Source: Strongylocentrotus droebachiensis (Eukaryota > Echinodermata > Echinoidea > Camarodonta > Strongylocentrotidae). From it: DNA of 64,000 bases. The notes under the pieces were generated by a model that was given only the letters and a program-made list of their open reading frames with translations, did no database searches and was not told the origin of the DNA. Below, piece by piece: positions 44,180-55,499 of the stretch (the first letter of the stretch is position 1; each line of letters starts with the position of its first letter). Location of the stretch: assembly GCA_035222895.1 (NCBI GenBank), contig JAVYIG010009937.1:1-64000 (forward strand), in the 5' to 3' direction. The position numbers were made by a program, and so were the translations under genes.

Positions 44180-47100
44180 GTAGGGTTTTCTTCTAATTTT
44201 TTAGTTTTATTCTTCTTTTTCTTCTTTTAGTATAAAGTAGTAATTTACAGTATTGTATTATTATTACTACTATCATCATTATTATTATTATTATTATCAT
44301 TATTATTATTATCATTTTCATTATTTTTTTATTTTATTAAAGCTTATCTGCCGTAGTTTACAGGAGGGATTAGACTGCTCCGCAAGGTCACTGGATAGGT
44401 GGTTATCTCATCAACTCAGCTCTCAGTTAACATAAGAAAAAGAGGATCATGGGGGACCAATGGTCACTGATTAGGTATTGTTTGTTATATAGAGGGCGCA
44501 AGTAGCTACCAGGAATGCAGTGGGCCTTTAATGCTTTTATAATCATTATCATTATTTAACCTATATCTTATATGCAACTATAAAGGCGGGTCTAATTAAG
44601 CCAAGGACCTTACACATTAAAGAGGTGATGTCAACGTAATAATATATGCATATAATGTTTGGGATACCCACAGATTACACTAGTACCCCATTCACAGTGG
44701 TTTTGAAATTTGTAGCGGCGTTGTAGCGGAGCGGCGACACCGCCATAACACCGCTACAAATGCATTTACAGTAGAAAAGTTATCCCGCTGCAGCAGCGGG
44801 ATAAATATCATGTACCCATTCACGCTGCAGCGGGTGATTTTTATTACCTCCGTAACAAACACGTGTATGCATGGCTCATGACCCGCGAGTGACCCCGATA
44901 TGACCGGAAATACTTCAGCGCGGGGTTTTCGATTGCTTGAAATTGCGCGCGCTAGCATGTCAAGTTGCTTTTTGTATCCTCGATCATATTACTTTTTAAA
45001 AAACTAGCATTTTTATTGCTTCCAGTCAGAATATTTTCATTTTTGAAGTGTGAAATATTTTTATTTGGATAATTATAATATCTACATAATAATAAAATCA
45101 ATTTAAATCCACTGGTTACTTTATTTCTATTTCACTTTATGTTCCCCATTGCTGGAGAAAAGAGGTCAGTGATAGGTAAGTAAACAAATCACACGTGTTT
45201 GTCGCGGTGTTATAGCGGAGAGCCTTCACACTGAGTAAACACCGCGACAGCAGCGGGACTGTCCCGCTGCTGTAGCTAGGCGTGCCTAGCGATAGTTTGT
45301 GTCGGCGTTATCGCTAGGCGGTGTTATCCCGCGATAGTTTATAACGGGTCCGAGCCTTCACACTGAAGACAACACCGCGACAGCAGCGGGACAGTCCCGC
45401 TGCTGTCGCGGTGTTTGAGGCCACTGTGAATGGGGTATAGCCCTACCAGAACCCCCTGCTTGATATCATGGCCCTGCTCTACGGCCTGTCCAAAAGGCAG
45501 GTCAGACCGGCCGGCTTTTATTATACTCGCAAGGTGCCACTTGACCAACCTTATTCACCCTTTATAGCATACAGGTGCATGTGTTCATTTATTGTCAATA
45601 CTTTGTGTACAATGTGCGCTGTCCCTACACTGTAACATTTGTTAGCATTTGTTTACTTTTAAAACATGTTTTTTCCACACAAAAATCCAAACACATACAC
45701 TAACATTTACATGCTTAGGTAATAGTAGTCAAACACTTAAAACGCAGGTAAATTAGCGCTTATTAGCAAACAGTTTTGTCTCTTGCTGTACGTTAGATAG
45801 TGAATGGTTTATCTGTTGTGAAATTGGTAAATATAAGTGAGCATTTGTAGACACGCTACTGCTAACAGTTCACAAGCACTATTTTCAGAAGATATAGGCT
45901 AAATCTTTTGAGTAAAAGCACATACAAATAGGTCAACCGTTGTAAAACTGTAGGATGGCAATCTTTTGAACGGTGCTTAGAACAATTCAATTCAGAACTT
46001 TATTTCAGACTCAGCTGCACAAGGCAGAGGTCCATAAAACATATGTTACATAGATAGGGAAAAGAGCTGAGTATGAACATGATGAGTAATCAGGCGCGGA
46101 TCCACGGGCCGATTCTACCGGCCCGCCCCCCCCCCCTCCCCTAGCCTCCCAAATCGGTAAAAAAATAGGATAGTAATACGTAAATTTTACCTTCAATTTT
46201 TTTTAAACGGCCCCCCCCCCCCTGACCTGCCAGTGACACAAGTGCGGCATCAACATATTTGTGCTTCTCTGACCGTAAGTAAATGCCTAAAACCTCTGAG
46301 CTTCCTGGGGCTCCGCCCACTGAACCCCTCACACCAATTTACGCTCGCTACCCTCTACCTGATCGTAAATACTTTAGCCCCCCCCCCCCCCCCCCACTTT
46401 GATAAACGTTCCACGGGGCCTGTGTATATAATATATACGCATACAACACTGATCTTTATGATGTCTTTAACGTGACATATCTTCTTCTCCACTTGCAAAC
46501 GAGAAAGAAAACAAGGTCATTAAAAGGGAATAAGCGACAACTAATGATTGTGATTCAAATTCATGCAAATATTTGGTTGAATAAGCACTGCTATTCACCA
46601 GAATCTTCTTTGTAAAAACAACTTTTACAAATCTCAGCCATGCTTACTGAGTCGAGACGTTCCATTCAATTTAAAATACTCATTAAAGAATACACTTCTC
46701 CTAATCTGAAGGTGATCTTTCAACACAGTGGCAGAATTGCATGGCTGAGATTTGTAAAAGTCCTTTTAACAAAGAAGATTCTGGTGAAAAGCATTGCTTA
46801 TTCAAACAAAATAATTCCATCAATTTGAATCACAGTGATCATTTTGTCGCATGATCCTTTTATTAAATAACCTTGTTTTCTTTTTTAATTGCAGGGGGAG
46901 AAGAAGCTATGCCACGTTAAGAAATCAGTTGTATTATGCGTATATACATATGATAACAGAACAAAATGTTGATTATCAGAATGTCATTTTGGAATACCTC
47001 TATATAAATACCCGATCTTACTGTGCTGATACCACATTGTCTTTAGCTCGTATCAGTATTAGTATGAGCCAATATAAAGTTATTATTCTTTATTCAGTTC

Positions 47101-47280
47101 AGTATAATGCTTTTCCTCAAAAATAGTTTCGCTATTTTTTTTAGGGTTGAGACGCTAAGAAAAAAAGAAATTAGTGGTCCTCCTCTCCAGCATCCCCTCC
47201 CCCCCCCCCCCCCCCGCTTTAATATTCATCGGCCGGCTGAGTCGGCGAAAAAATGTTCCCACAAAACTGGACCCCCCCCC

Positions 47281-47342
<62 letters not shown>

Positions 47343-50300
47343 GATCTTAACCACCCCCTCCCTCCCCCAACCCCCGCTCATTCGCCGTTTGCCGGCAGGC
47401 TGATTCGCCGCTAAATGTTTTCTCAAGATTTGGCCCCCCCCCCCCCCCCCCCCCCCCCTCTTGCCGCCGGCTGGATCCGCCCCTGGCAGCAGTAAATAGT
47501 GAAACCTGCTCCCCCCCCCCCCCCCGTCCTCTTTCTCTCTTTTTATTGTTGTTTCTTTCCCTTTTCTTCCAACTTCAATCAAGGTTGGGCAGGGTCAATT
47601 CCCATAGGGCTCTCTGTTCTCCTCGCCCCGCCCATGAACGTTATCATCGACCGTTTCGGCTACCGTCCCGTTGCCGTCACGTCTCTCGTCATCGCATCAG
47701 CAGGAGTAGTGGCGACGTCTTTCGTACCCAACATGCTTCTGGTCTACGTCACATACAGCTTCATGTTTGGATGTGGGTCTGGAGGTATTTTCCTTGTCGT
47801 CTTGGGTCTTGTCGTACATTACTTCCCATCAAAGAACTGTGTAAGGGCCTTGGCAGTCACTCTCAGTGGCACTAGCATTGGTACGTATAAACACCTTTAT
47901 TATATTAATAACCTATATAGCCCAGGAGAATTAGGATTTCTTAAGAAGAAAGCAATTTCTAATCGTCAAAATGCTGGCGCCCCGATTTGAATCGTCGGAA
48001 AGGGAAGAATTGAATAGTTCGCAATTAGCGCATGGTTAAAATGACCCGGAATATCCACTAATGTTTGAAACGTTGAGAAGTCCTACTACTCTATGTATTT
48101 ATGAATAACTACTACCAAAGTTTTGGATGTACTTCATCAATACATTTTTGCCTGCCCTCTTGAGAATAATAGGGACTTTTAGATTCGCACGAAGACAATG
48201 GGGATTGCTACGGTCGACGTCCTTTTAATGCACTGCCTTGAATGGACGTCACACGTATCAGTCCACGCAAATCTAAAAGTCCCTATTACTTCCACCTGTG
48301 TTTCATAGAATGTACCGTCGGTGCATGAATGAAAAATGATTACGTAACCTTCAGGGGCACTTATCCAGTATTCGTCTCGGTGGATTTACTATTCGGAACA
48401 AAATAGTAATGGCGTGTATCGATCTCCCCATGCAGATTGTATCTACGAAGTGGCGTATTGTAAGGGTGGCAAATAGTTAGGAAAAAATCTAATCAAGCGA
48501 TTTTATTTGTTCAAAGAGAATTTAATTCAATGAAAGTTGGGCACAAGGATTATTGAATAGGCTTATCGATACTAAAATATCGAATGCAGAATAAACTTTA
48601 GGTCAAGGGTCAGTAGTCAAAAAGGTTACACGAACTTAAAGATAAATTTGAGTTCTGGTCATGTGATTGCATTGTGAAACTGTGAAGAAGCGATTGGTAA
48701 AGGTTGCTAGTCATGTAGCACATAAGTATTGTTGTATTCTATGAGGTTTTGGAATCGTCACATAGTTTTTTTGTTTTTGTTAAATGGCCCAGTGTTGCTA
48801 TAAGCCACTTTACACAGAATTATGTATGAGACGACACAAACATGTGGCATGAAAGTATGGCACACAACCGAGCTTTTGCTGATAGATGCACAGATGAACT
48901 TGTCATATTTCAAATATTTGAAGAGCCATCGATTTCAGGGGACGTTTATCTTTTAAAAGATAATCTTCCGTACTATCGTTACAAGAATGAATAAGCTCAC
49001 AATTATTCTTCACATTTCCTAGAACTCAACCTTCTCTTTAACTCTGCATTAGACTTTGGATTATAATTTTTCTCGTTAGCATGAGTCAAAACAGAATAAC
49101 AAGTAAAAGAAAACATGCATTGTTATCATATTTCCAGGTATGCTGTCCTTTGCACCATTTCTAAGATTACTCATCGATCGATTCGGATGGAGAACCACCC
49201 TTCGGATTATTGGCTCATTGTACTTCATCTTGGGCATCCCTTGCGTTGCAAGCTTCGTACCATCCTCACCTGATATGGCGCCCTCTGTAAAGGGCCAACA
49301 GACTGATGGAGATGGTCTTAGAATGAAGGATATTCAAACCTCGGTAGAAACACACGATGATTGTCCAAATCAGGATTCATTCACGCATAATAACGCAGGC
49401 GATTGTACTGATGGAAAACATAGTGAAGTAGAAAAGAATTGTCCTGAGAAAATTAGCGTGGATGGAGAAAAACCTGAAGATAGGCCTGTTATTTTAAGTA
49501 GTAGTCAGCACTCGTTGTATGAAGAGGATGCCTCCCTGATGCAACGGCTGCGTCAAGCTATGACTTATCCAGAGCTATCGTTCATCAGTGTAGCTGTTAT
49601 CATTAATGGGCTTGCAGATTGCTTCTATTACGTTAATATGGTGAGACATACACAAATACTCTAGCATGTCTAGCGCTAAGGAGACGGATTTTTTTCCATA
49701 ACAATATTATACTTCTTGGTGAAAAAAATATAAGATCTTGATATCTCGTAGTAGTGGTCGAGAGATATCCATTATCAGACTGTTCTTTTAACTTTTTGGA
49801 AGAGTTTTGCTCAATATAAATATGTTCTTATGGGCTTACACATAATGGCCCGAATTCACAAAGGAGGTTTGTCGACAAACCTCCTTTTGTTTCGACAAAC
49901 CTCCTTTGTGAATTCGGGCCAATGTCCTACATGAAATCTTCTCAAAGAAAACAACGTACTTTCAGAAATAAATATCCATATCAGACAGCAGTATAATTTG
50001 TTCTTCTTCAAGGTGAGCTACATGGTATCTGTAGGCTTTACGGAGACGGATGGGGCACGTATCTTATCCGTCATTGGAGCGTCAACCGCCGTCGGTAAAA
50101 TCACTCTCTCGTTCGTCGGTGAATGGCTCCCATTTCCGGTCTATTACGTCATGCTTATCGCCTCTGTGGCGAGCTGCGTGGTAATGTGCTGTTTTCTTGT
50201 CATCAGAAACCTCGCACCTATGTTCTGCCTAGCGGCTGGTAAGGAATTCTTATTTGTCAAGTCTGTCATAGGTTATTCTATTCCCTTTTTTCTCTCTCTT

Positions 50301-52407
50301 TGCTTCATCAGAGGGTTGATTTGGTATATGGTTTACATTCAAAGATACAATGTTATTTTAGTCCCTTTTTCCTCTCTTTGCCTCATCAGAGGATTGATTT
50401 AGTATACATGGTTTACATTCAAAGATACAATGTTATTTGAATCTAAACACGCGTTGCCGGCACACGAGGCGTCCTTTAATGACGTATTGCGCCGTTTGAC
50501 AGTGATTGCAGGGGTCTTTACACGCCATTTGAGAATGAAATCTTAAGAATGTGCCGATTCCAAGATGGCATTAAAATATTGGCGCGTTCGTTAATGATGT
50601 ATATAGCTGGTGGTTCCAAACCTCAAATTGAACAACTATTGAACTATAGCTTTCAGAAAGGACTCTAAATAATAATACATATATTAATATATATATATAT
50701 ATATATGAAGGTAGATCGAGTTTGCTATTTTTCATCTGTCCAAATAGCAAATTATTTGAGGGCATACACTATGTCATAAAAACATTTTGAGAAAAGTAAA
50801 ATAGCTTTTGTGTCCATCTGTCATGCACTTTCTTCTAACATAATCGATGATAACTCTCTTTTCTTTTAATAGTTATCGGTGGAGTAATGATAAGTACAAC
50901 TGGAGTAGTGACTTATTCTATTCCTAATACTTTCTTTGGTCCTGAACGCTCTCAACAGACCTGGCCTGTAATTCTTTTCTGCAATGGCGTCGGTCTAATG
51001 TGTGGCTCATTAGTCGGTAGGTTGAATGAGTGATCTCATAAATCCTCCGTCGACATTTTTGTCAAAGATACATGTATACGCCCGTACCTGACCAATTCAG
51101 TTTATTCCAACCCTGGTCCTAGAAAACTTGGACCTCAGAATAAACCCCTTTGTTAAAGATCAATTTGAGTTCTGCACATATGGCCAGTGGAAAGTTGTTG
51201 CTTTGGGGAGTGTGGATTATTCACCTTGTAAGAAGTTGTGTTCATACTGCTCGCACTGCCACATCCTGACAACACACTAGTATTGTACACATGGTATTGT
51301 ACACATTGTGGAATGGTGCGTCCACACTCACTCATACTATGATACAGGAAGTTAAAGTTAATATAGACTTGAACAACTCATTTCGCTATTAAAACTGGAA
51401 CTGATTAAAACTTAAATAGGTAACAATGTGCTTTGGCGTAATACATAGTCAATGGCACATGTCCTTGGCTAAGAATATACATGAATATGCATGGAAGCAA
51501 AATAAAAATATACTGACATCAATGAAGTATTGTCGTCTTAAAACTTACTTAAATGTTGTCTGAAACAAACAACATTAAAATCAATTTCACAAACTCCACA
51601 ATCGTTTCCTATCATTACTACAAATGATAACAATGTTGTCATTAATTATATGTCTCTTCTTATTACTTATATTTCCACCCATAGTCAAAATATCATATAA
51701 TCCAATATATATATATATATATATAGACATAAACCATCAATATTTCATTTTTACACAGTACTACATTAGACATGTGAATATTGAAGCTAGGAAAGTGAGG
51801 GGTCACTCCTGCATGGTATTAAGTGGTTGGATGAGGGCACTCTTGCAGAAAGGAGTACTTAAAAAACTAACAGGAGGGACTGTGGGGCTAGAAATACTCG
51901 TGTCATTCTTACAGTCAAAGATACCCCCAAAATGGGAGGGGGGTATTCTGTGGGGCTCCGCACCAATAATAATTGTATTAATTGTAATAATGATAATAAT
52001 GTTAATAGTAATAGTAATAATTATAATAATAATAATCATCATAATTATAATAAAGAGAAATCTACAGTAAAGATACATAGCACTGATGATGATGATGACA
52101 TTTATATTTTCTGTAACATTCTTTCTCACTAGGCCAGTCTATTGATCGTACTGGATCATACAGAAGTGCTATCTGGACTTTTATTGGATTGTACATTGTC
52201 GTTTGCTTACTTCTCATCGCGGCACCCCTCTACCAAAGGACATTTGTTCCCAAACGTTACGTCGTACAAGAGTTACATCGAGTAAAGCGCTTGGATAAAA
52301 AGAAGAAGGGCGTTGAACAGGAGGATGCCAGTGAAAAGTTTGCAGACATCTTAAAATTCAGTGGGACAAATTATGAAGTGGTATATGAACGTGTATCAAC
52401 GGTATAA
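44011..52407 (+). CDS. SLC16 family (monocarboxylate-transporter-like) gene, six coding exons
   Basis: Major-facilitator transporter predicted to move monocarboxylates or related small acids across the plasma membrane; the substrate cannot be read from the sequence. Coding exons: 44011-44179, 47584-47880, 49138-49640, 50013-50238, 50873-51016 and 52133-52407, all with GT/AG introns. Joined length is 1614 nt, an exact 537 codons plus stop. Family signs: SNWGWMVV at the start of TM1 (family motif GGWGW), YFPSKNCVRALA near TM5 (family YFxKRRxLA), RFGWRTTLRIIG before TM6, a hydrophilic loop of about 90 residues between TM6 and TM7, and about 12 hydrophobic segments. The length fits the family (450-550). 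METYSD is the preferred start; in-frame ATGs at 43993 and 43933 are alternatives. A non-coding 5' exon could lie upstream. Confidence 0.9.
44250..44345 (+). repeat. (ATT)n-type microsatellite
   Basis: Imperfect ATT/ATC run in intron 1 of the SLC16 gene. Confidence 0.85.
44395..44525 (-). repeat. Inverted copy of the 32006-32346 unit
   Basis: Reverse complement of the unit core, including CTCTCAGTTAACATAAGAAA and GGATCATGGGGGACC. It begins near TTATCTCATCAACTCAGC and ends at CAGTGGGCCTTT. Confidence 0.75.
44686..45435. mobile_element. 750-bp TIR element with TA duplication, rich in palindromes
   Basis: Ends CCCCATTCACAGTGG and its exact inverse, flanked by TA at 44684-44685 and 45436-45437. 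The interior repeats GACAGCAGCGGGAC/GTCCCGCTGCTG several times and ends in a 45-nt perfect hairpin (45371-45415). Non-coding; lies in intron 1 of the SLC16 gene. Confidence 0.85.
46091..47486. mobile_element. Possible hAT-like element or pair of hAT ends
   Basis: CAGGCGCGGATCCA at 46091 and the inverse of CAGGGGCGGATCCAG at about 47472-47486 resemble hAT terminal repeats. The flanking 8 bases do not match, so the ends may belong to different insertions. The interval has poly-C runs (46125-46137, 46210-46221, 46378-46395, 47200-47216, 47436-47458) and an A-run plus TA repeat at 47280-47339. Confidence 0.4.
46503..46880. mobile_element. Foldback element with ~140-bp arms
   Basis: The left arm 46503-46645 and right arm 46738-46880 are inverted copies, sharing for example CACCAGAATCTTCTTTGT and CTTTTACAAATCTCAGCC. 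The centre is about 92 bp. Non-coding MITE in SLC16 intron 1. Confidence 0.85.
47584..47880 (+). CDS. SLC16-like exon 2
   Basis: 297 nt, phase 1 to 1. Residues 57-155 cover TM2-TM5: WAGSIPIGLSVLLAPPMNVI, RFGYRPV loop and YFPSKNCVRALAVTLSG. The acceptor is TCAATCAAG and the donor GGTACG. Confidence 0.9.
48167..48288. mobile_element. ~120-bp MITE in SLC16 intron 2
   Basis: Ends TAATAGGGACTTTTAGATT and its inverse (AATCTAAAAGTCCCTATTA), about 20 bp. The centre contains GACGTCC and GGACGTC in opposite orientation. Confidence 0.75.
48640..48870 (+). repeat. Dispersed repeat (family of 62815-63030 and 63815-63960)
   Basis: Shared landmarks: GAGTTCTGGTCATG, GATTGCATTGTGAAA, CATGTAGCA, TGGCCCAGT and ACACAAACATGTGGCAT. 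Unassigned; it could be a SINE or an old transposon fragment. Confidence 0.65.
49138..49640 (+). CDS. SLC16-like exon 3
   Basis: 503 nt, phase 1 to 0. Residues 156-323: TM5/6 with LLIDRFGWRTTLRIIG, the large acidic cytoplasmic loop (with Cys and Asp/Glu runs), and TM7 start (LSFISVAVIINGLADCFYYV). The donor is ATG/GTGAGA. Confidence 0.9.
49846..49921. mobile_element. 76-bp hairpin element in SLC16 intron 3
   Basis: TGGCCCGAATTCACAAAGGA and its inverse form a perfect stem of about 30 bp, with a partial internal repeat of the GACAAACCTCCTTT sequence in the loop. Confidence 0.85.
50013..50238 (+). CDS. SLC16-like exon 4
   Basis: 226 nt, phase 0 to 1. Residues 324-398: TM8-TM10 region, SYMVSVGFTETDGARILSV and YYVMLIASVASCVVMCCFL. 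The acceptor is TTCTTCAAG and the donor GGTAAGG. Confidence 0.9.
50281..50440 (+). repeat. Two-copy ~80-bp tandem repeat in SLC16 intron 4
   Basis: Units at about 50281-50358 and 50361-50440 both read TTTCTCTCTTTG, CATCAGAG and GGTTTACATTCAAAGATACA. Confidence 0.85.
50873..51016 (+). CDS. SLC16-like exon 5
   Basis: 144 nt, phase 1 to 1. Residues 399-446: VIGGVMISTTGVVTYSIPNT and FCNGVGLMCGSLVG, TM10-TM11. The acceptor is TTTTAATAG and the donor GGTAGG. Confidence 0.9.
51755..52065 (+). repeat. Unassigned insert with AAT-rich tail in SLC16 intron 5
   Basis: A stretch with locally higher GC content (51780-51960) ends in an AATAATAATTGT/AATAGT microsatellite (51963-52058), which resembles a retroposon 3' tail. 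The open frame through it has no recognised motif. Confidence 0.45.
52133..52407 (+). CDS. SLC16-like exon 6 (terminal)
   Basis: 275 nt including TAA. Residues 447-537: GQSIDRTGSYRSAIW, TM12 (FIGLYIVVCLLLIAAPLYQ) and a charged cytoplasmic tail with a KRLDKKKKG cluster. The acceptor is TCTCACTAG. Confidence 0.9.
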
Positions 52408-53230
52408 TAAGTGGCATATAAAACTTCTTTGCGTGCGCTACACCAATGGCAGAAGCCCTTTACCTGATATGCACGCCCACACTTCCTTGCTTGATACCTA
52501 CAACAACCAAGAATGTATACTGACTCATGAAATTATACCAACTACCAAATATATGGCTTTTCGAGTACTGCTCTCATCTATTATTTCTCTTTGTTGGTTC
52601 CCTTTTTGTTGTTGATGCTTTCCCCCGCTCTTTAAACATATTTATTAGTACATGTGTATTGATATTAAAGCAATATTAATACATTACGCAAAACCTTCAC
52701 CCCCAAAGGGCAACAATTTATTTTTGAACTTTTCGTTTAGATAATATTATTGTAATACAAAAGGTAATAGCAGAAAATGAATGAAATATTCCATCACCAC
52801 ACACATGTGGGATGGAAGCATCCATGAATTTGAAAACATATACTTTAATTTTTAGCCTATGTTATGTTTCACTCAATCATTGAGTTATTAATGTAAATAT
52901 GTATTGAAATTATGGAAATAAAAACTTCGCTTGAGGATAAGAGGGGATAAAGAATACATTTACTTGATAAACGACTTGGCATAGCTGAGTACTTCACGTC
53001 ATCAAGGAAATTGCGATGCCCATTGTTGTGCTGAAAAACTGTACATTATGATAGGAATATCCTACTTTATATCTCTCTCATACATTTTGGTGGGGAACCT
53101 TTTAGATTTATGGTTGTAAGTCTTGTACAAAGTACGCAATGCAAATTAATTTTTGTATCACTTCTAATTTTCATTGTGTGTATACTTTTGTTATGTCTCT
53201 ATGTAAAATTTCGCCTAAATAAACAAAAGA
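52408..53230 (+). other. SLC16-like 3' untranslated region (candidate)
   Basis: AATAAA occurs at 52917-52922 and 53218-53223; either could end the mRNA. No other gene is visible. Confidence 0.5.
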
Positions 53231-53644
53231 AAATGACATAATCATGCAGAAAAGATGTGACTTTGAAACTTGAAACTTGAAATTTTGAAGCCTGTATATT
53301 AAGATGGCTGTATCCAAGCTTTGCTTATGACAAATGAAAATGAAATCATTATAGGAATCGTTCACACTCGGTGCTTAATATTTACTTCTTAGGTGATAAC
53401 ACTCGTATATCTTTAATGTTTGTGCAATAATTTGTAATTGTGTGTTGTACAAGTCACAGAAGGTATTTTTCCCAAAAATATGTTGTAATAAATCAAGGCA
53501 GATTTCCTTACATAATACGGTTGAAAAGTAAACAATTTGTTTCCATTGCACTCTTCTTCTGTAAGGTATCTGTCTCCCTCTCATGTTGGAATTATAATTT
53601 AGATATCTAGTATAATATGATGGCTTACTGAGAAACAAAATACA

Positions 53645-53789
53645 TTGGGGGAGAGGGTAAGCGAGAACGTGAGAGGGGAAGAGTGTTAACGAGAGAGAGA
53701 GAGAGGGAGAGAGAGAGGGAGGGAGAGAGAGGGGAGAGGGAGAGAGCGGGGAGAGGGAGAGATAGAGAGAGAGAGAGAGGAGAGAGAGG

Positions 53790-53825
<36 letters not shown>
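53645..53825 (+). repeat. (GA)n microsatellite
   Basis: Long GAGAGA run with interspersed GG. Ser/Leu- and Arg/Glu-rich frames on either strand are artefacts. Confidence 0.95.
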
Positions 53826-53827
<2 letters not shown>

Positions 53828-54900
53828 AAAGACAGATGCAATTATTGTTCTGCACTCAATATCACTACCTCCACAAGTTGAATGGTCTATATTATGACGT
53901 AATCTTCAAAGCGATTCGACAGTATGGTGTTACTTAGCAACAGAATACATGAGGCGTTTAGCAGGTAACAGAGTTATTAATCAAACAGAAGGAATTTGGA
54001 GAGGGGGGCATTAGGTGGGGAAAATGCTTTCAAAGATAACACAGTTAATCAATATTTTTAGTGAAAAATTAAAATAAATATATTCGCAACAATCATAAGA
54101 TGAAAAATTATGCGTTGATAAAAAAATGTATACTGAAAGTGGAAGGAATGTAGAACTTTTTTTCGACAGGTTGATTACGTGAGCCTATAAGAAAGTGATG
54201 ATAAAATGGGAAACCTATTTTTGAAGTTAGGAAAAGGACAATAATGCCTCTATTTATTTCAGGAAAACGCAAGCAAAATTGTCATATCTATAAATGAATA
54301 AATATTGTCTGCATTAACAAATTAAAGACAAAGATAATTAATCCTCATAACAATCGCCAGCTTATTGAAATAGCGAAATGAAATGCTCAACAATTAAAAA
54401 AGAAAATAAAATTGTTTCAATTCAGCTTTGAATTGGCAGATGAGCTAATGCCATCAATGCACGCGTTCCATTAATGTTAATCTTTTTTAATTAAAAAATG
54501 TTTCGCATTTTCTTTTATATGCAGAGCTCAACAATATTTTGTTTACATTATCTGTGCTCAATTTAGTACTGGAAGGCCTACATTTTGAATATCCTCAGCT
54601 CCTTGCTAACTGCACTCGATCCCTTGTTTAGGTCGTTGGCACACATACTTAAATTTCGCGGCCGGGAACCGCCACACATGGGGCCAGGGAGGAACCAAAG
54701 TGCGCCAAAAAATATTTTTGGGGATTTATTTTTTATAAATCCAGAGGAAATGTTTGGATTTCCAGGGATTTCCGCTAAAATTTTATTACCAAAGTTTTAT
54801 CTGATGTCTAAGCTTTAAGTTGATACCAGATTTGGCTGCTCGATTCTGCCCGTTATTTGCAACATTGCCCCCACGCGCCGTGATTTATGACCGCGTATCC
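53826..54900. other. Intergenic, nothing recognised
   Basis: AT-rich sequence without convincing coding potential or inverted-repeat ends. Confidence 0.4.
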
Positions 54901-55150
54901 TTCATGATTCAGCCGCGGACCAACAAAACCAAAAACCAAAAATTCATCTTTGTGGCTATGCCTTGAACCATAATGCATGGCCGTACAGAGGAATTTTTCC
55001 TGTTCGGGACCGGGGGGCGAATGCAATGAATTATTGATAATTGATTGCATATTCTTTGTTTGTTTTTACTTGTGGGGGTTGCCTTCTACCCTAGCCCCCG
55101 TTGCGTACTGTCATGATTCAGTGGCAAAGTAGTTGGGGTAAACAAAAATA
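54900..55150 (+). mobile_element. Fragment of the tRNA-like repeat
   Basis: GCCTTCTACCCTAGCCCCCG, then GTACTGTCATGATTCAGTGG, matches the left part of the element at 43490-43560. It ends in GGGGTAAACAAAAATAGTCC, matching the right end, with the middle deleted. Confidence 0.55.
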
Positions 55151-55329
55151 GTCCACCTTTATATATATTTTATATATTTTAAACTTTTCTCACTATTTTA
55201 TATGATAATCGAGCAGGAGGCAAGGTTCTAATATCTAAATACCTGATACCATCATCTTCCCTTACTCTTCCTTTCATATTTCAGTTATTGTAAACATACT
55301 GTGTATTGTTCCTTTACTCTGTGTTTTTT

Positions 55330-55426
55330 TCTCTCTCTCTCTCTCTCTTTTCTTCACAACATTTACCTTTGTTTAGCCCGAACATTTTTGCCTCTCTCTC
55401 AGTCTCAGACTTTTGTTCTTGTCCAG

Positions 55427-55461
<35 letters not shown>

Positions 55462-55495
55462 GCTCTCTCTCTCTCTCTTTCTTTCTCTTTATATG
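55330..55495 (+). repeat. (CT)n microsatellite pair, copy 2
   Basis: Counterpart of 3425-3590. Confidence 0.9.
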
Positions 55496-55499
55496 TGAG

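Noticed and set aside
46091-47486. Complete hAT element with defined target duplication
   Set aside because: The terminal motifs look right but the flanking 8 bases differ, so I list it only as a low-confidence possibility.
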